Part shown: in pieces, positions 62,321 to 64,000 of the stretch
Layout of the letters: each line of letters opens with the position of its first letter
How positions within the stretch are numbered: the first letter of the stretch is position 1
Origin: Rhyzopertha dominica
Lineage: Eukaryota; Arthropoda; Insecta; Coleoptera; Bostrichidae
Length of the DNA: 64,000 nt
Direction: 5' to 3'
Assembly: GCA_025024175.1 (NCBI GenBank)
Contig: QCXZ01000003.1
Coordinates: forward strand, 1,922,001 to 1,986,000
Translations under genes and position numbers: made by a program
The notes under the pieces: model-generated
Database searches by the model: none
Seen by the model: the letters and a program-made list of their open reading frames with translations, nothing else
Told to the model about the DNA's origin: nothing

Positions 62321-63407
62321 ACACGATAGCCAGATTACCCGAACATTGTTTAAAATCTACTTATTTCTTATGGAACGATAATTTTTATGAACAAAAATCA
62401 GGTTGTGCAATGGGTTCACCTCTAAGTCCTGTAGTAGCCAATTTGTTTATGGAAAATTTTGAACATATAGCGATAAACAGTTTTCAGCTTAAACCAAAAT
62501 GCTGGTATAGGTACGTAAATGACACTTTTGTTATTTGGCCTCACGGTATAGAAGAGCTGGGTAGGTTTGTAAAATCATTTGAACAGTCAAAATCCCGACA
62601 CAAGATTTACTATGGAATTAGAAAGCAATAGTAGTTTACTTTTCTTGGATGTCAAAATTTACAGAACAAATACTGGACAGTAGTTAGGACACAAGGCTTA
62701 CAGAAAACCAACACATACAGACAGATATCTACATGCCACATCTCACCACCCTCCTTCTCAAAAGAATAGTCTTATTAGGACGTTATTTGTTAGAGCACAA
62801 AGGATATCAGACGAAAGTTCTGTACAAAAAGAAATATATCACCTTAAATCAGCGCTAGTGAGAAATAGTTATAGTAGTAAGAATATTTGGTCAGTTTTTA
62901 ATAAAAGTGCTCATCCAAGTCAAGTAAATTCTCAGCCACGACAAAGTAAATTGAAGTTGAGTTTGCCTTATGTACAAGGCCTTTCGGAAAAATTAAAGGG
63001 ATGCTTAGAAAACACGATATTTTAGTTGTTGATAGTACATATAATAATTTAGATAAAATTTTAAGTTCTACTAAAGATAAAGTACATTTAGAGAGTGAAG
63101 GTGTTTACAAATTACTTGTTCTTGCGGAAAGTGTTACATAGGTCAAACTGAAAGAAAAGTAGGTACGCGTTTGAAAGAACACATACGTGCTACTAGATTG
63201 CAACAGATAGATAAATCTTCCGTAGCTGAACACTCATATTTGACTAAACACATGATTGATTTTGATAAAACAAAAATTTTACATGGAGAAAAATATTATC
63301 ACAAACGTCTAATAAAAGAAGCTATAGAAATTTGTAGGAATACTCATAATTTTAATAGGGATTGTGGAAATTATGAGTTAGGTGACATTTGGAAGGCTAT
63401 TTTGTAG
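62302..63407 (+). pseudogene. Penelope-like reverse transcriptase with GIY-YIG endonuclease domain
   Basis: The frame opens DNILSDNTIARLPEHCLK, then STYFLWNDNFYEQKSGCAMG and SPLSPVVANLFMENFE, the palm of Penelope-like reverse transcriptases. CWYRYVNDTFVIWPHG follows; its usual catalytic YVDD reads YVND, a likely inactivating change. A frameshift near 62592 leads to RFTMELESNSSLLFLDVKIY, a TAG at 62681-62683, then GHKAYRKPTHTDRYLHATSH. Further frameshifts lie near 63000 and 63115. The C-terminal domain reads EGVYKLL, CSCGKCYIGQTERKVGTRLK, EHIRATRL, SVAEHSYLTKH, RLIKEAIEICRNTHNFNRD and stops at 63405-63407. The GVY...YIG and EAIEI blocks are the GIY-YIG endonuclease signature of this class. Homology is certain, activity is excluded. 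Confidence 0.92.
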
Positions 63408-63586
63408 TTATCTTTTATCAAGTAGTTCGTGTATATCTAGTAGGTAGGTAGTTCCTTTTTCATCGTTAGGTTCCTTTTTTATCAGGTTGGCACGTTGTTT
63501 CTATGACGTCTCGCATCCTCGGTGATTTGTTTATTTACTTTCAAAATTTTGTTTGAACTTGTGTCAGGCAAATTTTGAGGTTCTTC

Positions 63587-63626
63587 GTCTTTGACAAAGA
63601 TTACAGGTGTAATCGAAACGTCAGAC
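63587..63626 (+). ncRNA. Hammerhead-ribozyme-like fold in the Penelope 3' region
   Basis: Read in order: GTCT (63587-63590), TTGACAA (63591-63597, where the hammerhead core is CTGANGA), one A, GATTACA (63599-63605), GG loop, TGTAATC (63608-63614), GAAA (63615-63618), CGTC (63619-63622), AGAC (63623-63626). GTCT pairs with AGAC as stem I. The 7-bp GATTACA/TGTAATC is stem II. GAAACGTC gives the second core strand with the minimal palindromic ACGT stem III seen in Penelope-element hammerheads, with cleavage expected after GTC. The core departs from consensus at two positions, C3 to U and G8 to A. These two normally pair with each other and would here form U-A. Penelope-like elements are known to carry such ribozymes at this location. 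Activity is not shown. Confidence 0.6.
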
Positions 63627-63664
63627 TATTAACTTTTTGTCAGTGTTTTCAAGAGACAGCGATC

Positions 63665-63687
63665 TATCCGACAAAATATTATCTTAT
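63665..63687 (-). repeat. 23-bp inverted repeat, right copy, at the Penelope 3' end
   Basis: It begins TATCCGACAAAATATT and ends ATCTTAT on the plus strand, the exact inverted complement of 62298-62320. Confidence 0.9.
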
Positions 63688-63822
63688 AACTTATTATTAT
63701 TATAAAGTTGTCAGAAAAACTCTATTAGAACTTCCAGCTCTATATTTTTGTTCAGTGTTATTCAATATATTACCATATTTTATGTTGAAAAGCGTACGCT
63801 TATAATTATTTTTTATACCGTA

Positions 63823-64000
63823 TTGTTACGAATACGGGCTTGAAAATTGCCGATTTCTAACTTTTTTTCAAAACACATGTACCGAATACACTAAGTGTAA
63901 ACACAACTAGTTCAAGATACTACTGTTTTTACACTAAACCACTGTTCTGCACACACTGGCACTAAATACACTGATTCACTAAGCCTTTTGCTGTGTTTGC
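63823..64000 (+). other. Possible start of an LTR (window ends inside)
   Basis: After A+T-rich DNA following the Penelope copy, the sequence changes at TGTTACGAATACGGGC, which has the TGT start and style of insect LTRs. It runs to the window edge with a C+A-rich, G-poor composition. There is no second copy in the window to confirm it. Confidence 0.25.

Larger units (their letters stand above)
62298..63687 (+). mobile_element. 5'-truncated Penelope-like element
   Basis: The copy comprises the second half of the Penelope reverse transcriptase, the linker and GIY-YIG endonuclease domain and a 3' region with a hammerhead-like fold. A perfect 23-bp inverted repeat (62298-62320 and 63665-63687) brackets it. 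It sits about 30 bases after the polyadenylation signal of a non-LTR element in the same orientation. The 5' end of the reverse transcriptase and any upstream pseudo-LTR are missing. Confidence 0.85.

Noticed and set aside
1..64000. CRISPR array, tRNA or rRNA genes, bacterial-type operons
   Set aside because: No regularly spaced direct repeats, no tRNA-like GGTTCGA arm in a cloverleaf context and no dense co-directional ORFs were seen.

Overview
The window looks like a gene-poor, A+T-rich stretch of an insect nuclear genome. I base this on the low G+C background, the absence of any bacterial-style gene packing, and the repeat content. Every recognisable protein fragment but one belongs to a transposable element of a kind common in insects: Tc1/mariner-superfamily relatives, hAT, jockey/CR1-like non-LTR retrotransposons and a Penelope-like element. 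Isolated single N bases are scattered through it and look like unresolved consensus positions, not gaps. I cannot name the species.

Layout. 0-10 kb: a decayed Tc1 transposase (24-990), a near-perfect nested-palindrome MITE (1631-2001), a non-LTR reverse transcriptase scrap (about 5.8-6.1 kb) and a second DDE transposase relic (9256-9995). 10-23 kb: mostly featureless DNA with a non-LTR scrap (12.7 kb), a few G+C-rich blocks and a minus-strand cluster of exon-like segments (18.7-19.8 kb). 23.6-26.3 kb: a complete but dead mariner-type element with a non-autonomous hAT element nested in its transposase, both with legible termini and target-site duplications. 26.6-27.6 kb: a minus-strand open segment that looks like the last coding exon of an unidentified host gene, and a CpG-rich promoter-like block. 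27.6-39 kb: essentially empty apart from a MITE fragment.

39.1-40.7 kb: an 835-bp compound fold-back palindrome, an extra copy of its unit, and a hAT transposase C-terminal relic. 46.1-48.0 kb: a DDE element with TIRs of nearly 60 bp, damaged but the youngest-looking DNA transposon ORF here. 49-50 kb: a non-LTR RT scrap and an internally deleted relative of the 9.3 kb transposase. 50-61 kb: sparse, with one unexplained 164-codon ORF, a short ORF preceded by an X-box-like palindrome, and a CpG-rich block at 59 kb. 61-63.7 kb: a 3' truncated-style non-LTR element directly followed by a 5'-truncated Penelope-like element with a GIY-YIG endonuclease domain and, downstream of it, a hammerhead-ribozyme-like fold. 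The last 180 bases may be the start of an LTR.

No complete host gene is visible and no operon-like logic applies. The window reads as intergenic or intronic DNA built by successive transposon insertion and decay. The most interesting signals are the hammerhead-like motif whose two core changes would form a compensatory base pair, the perfect 23-bp inverted repeat that brackets the Penelope copy, and two unrelated loci with the same palindrome-of-palindromes design.
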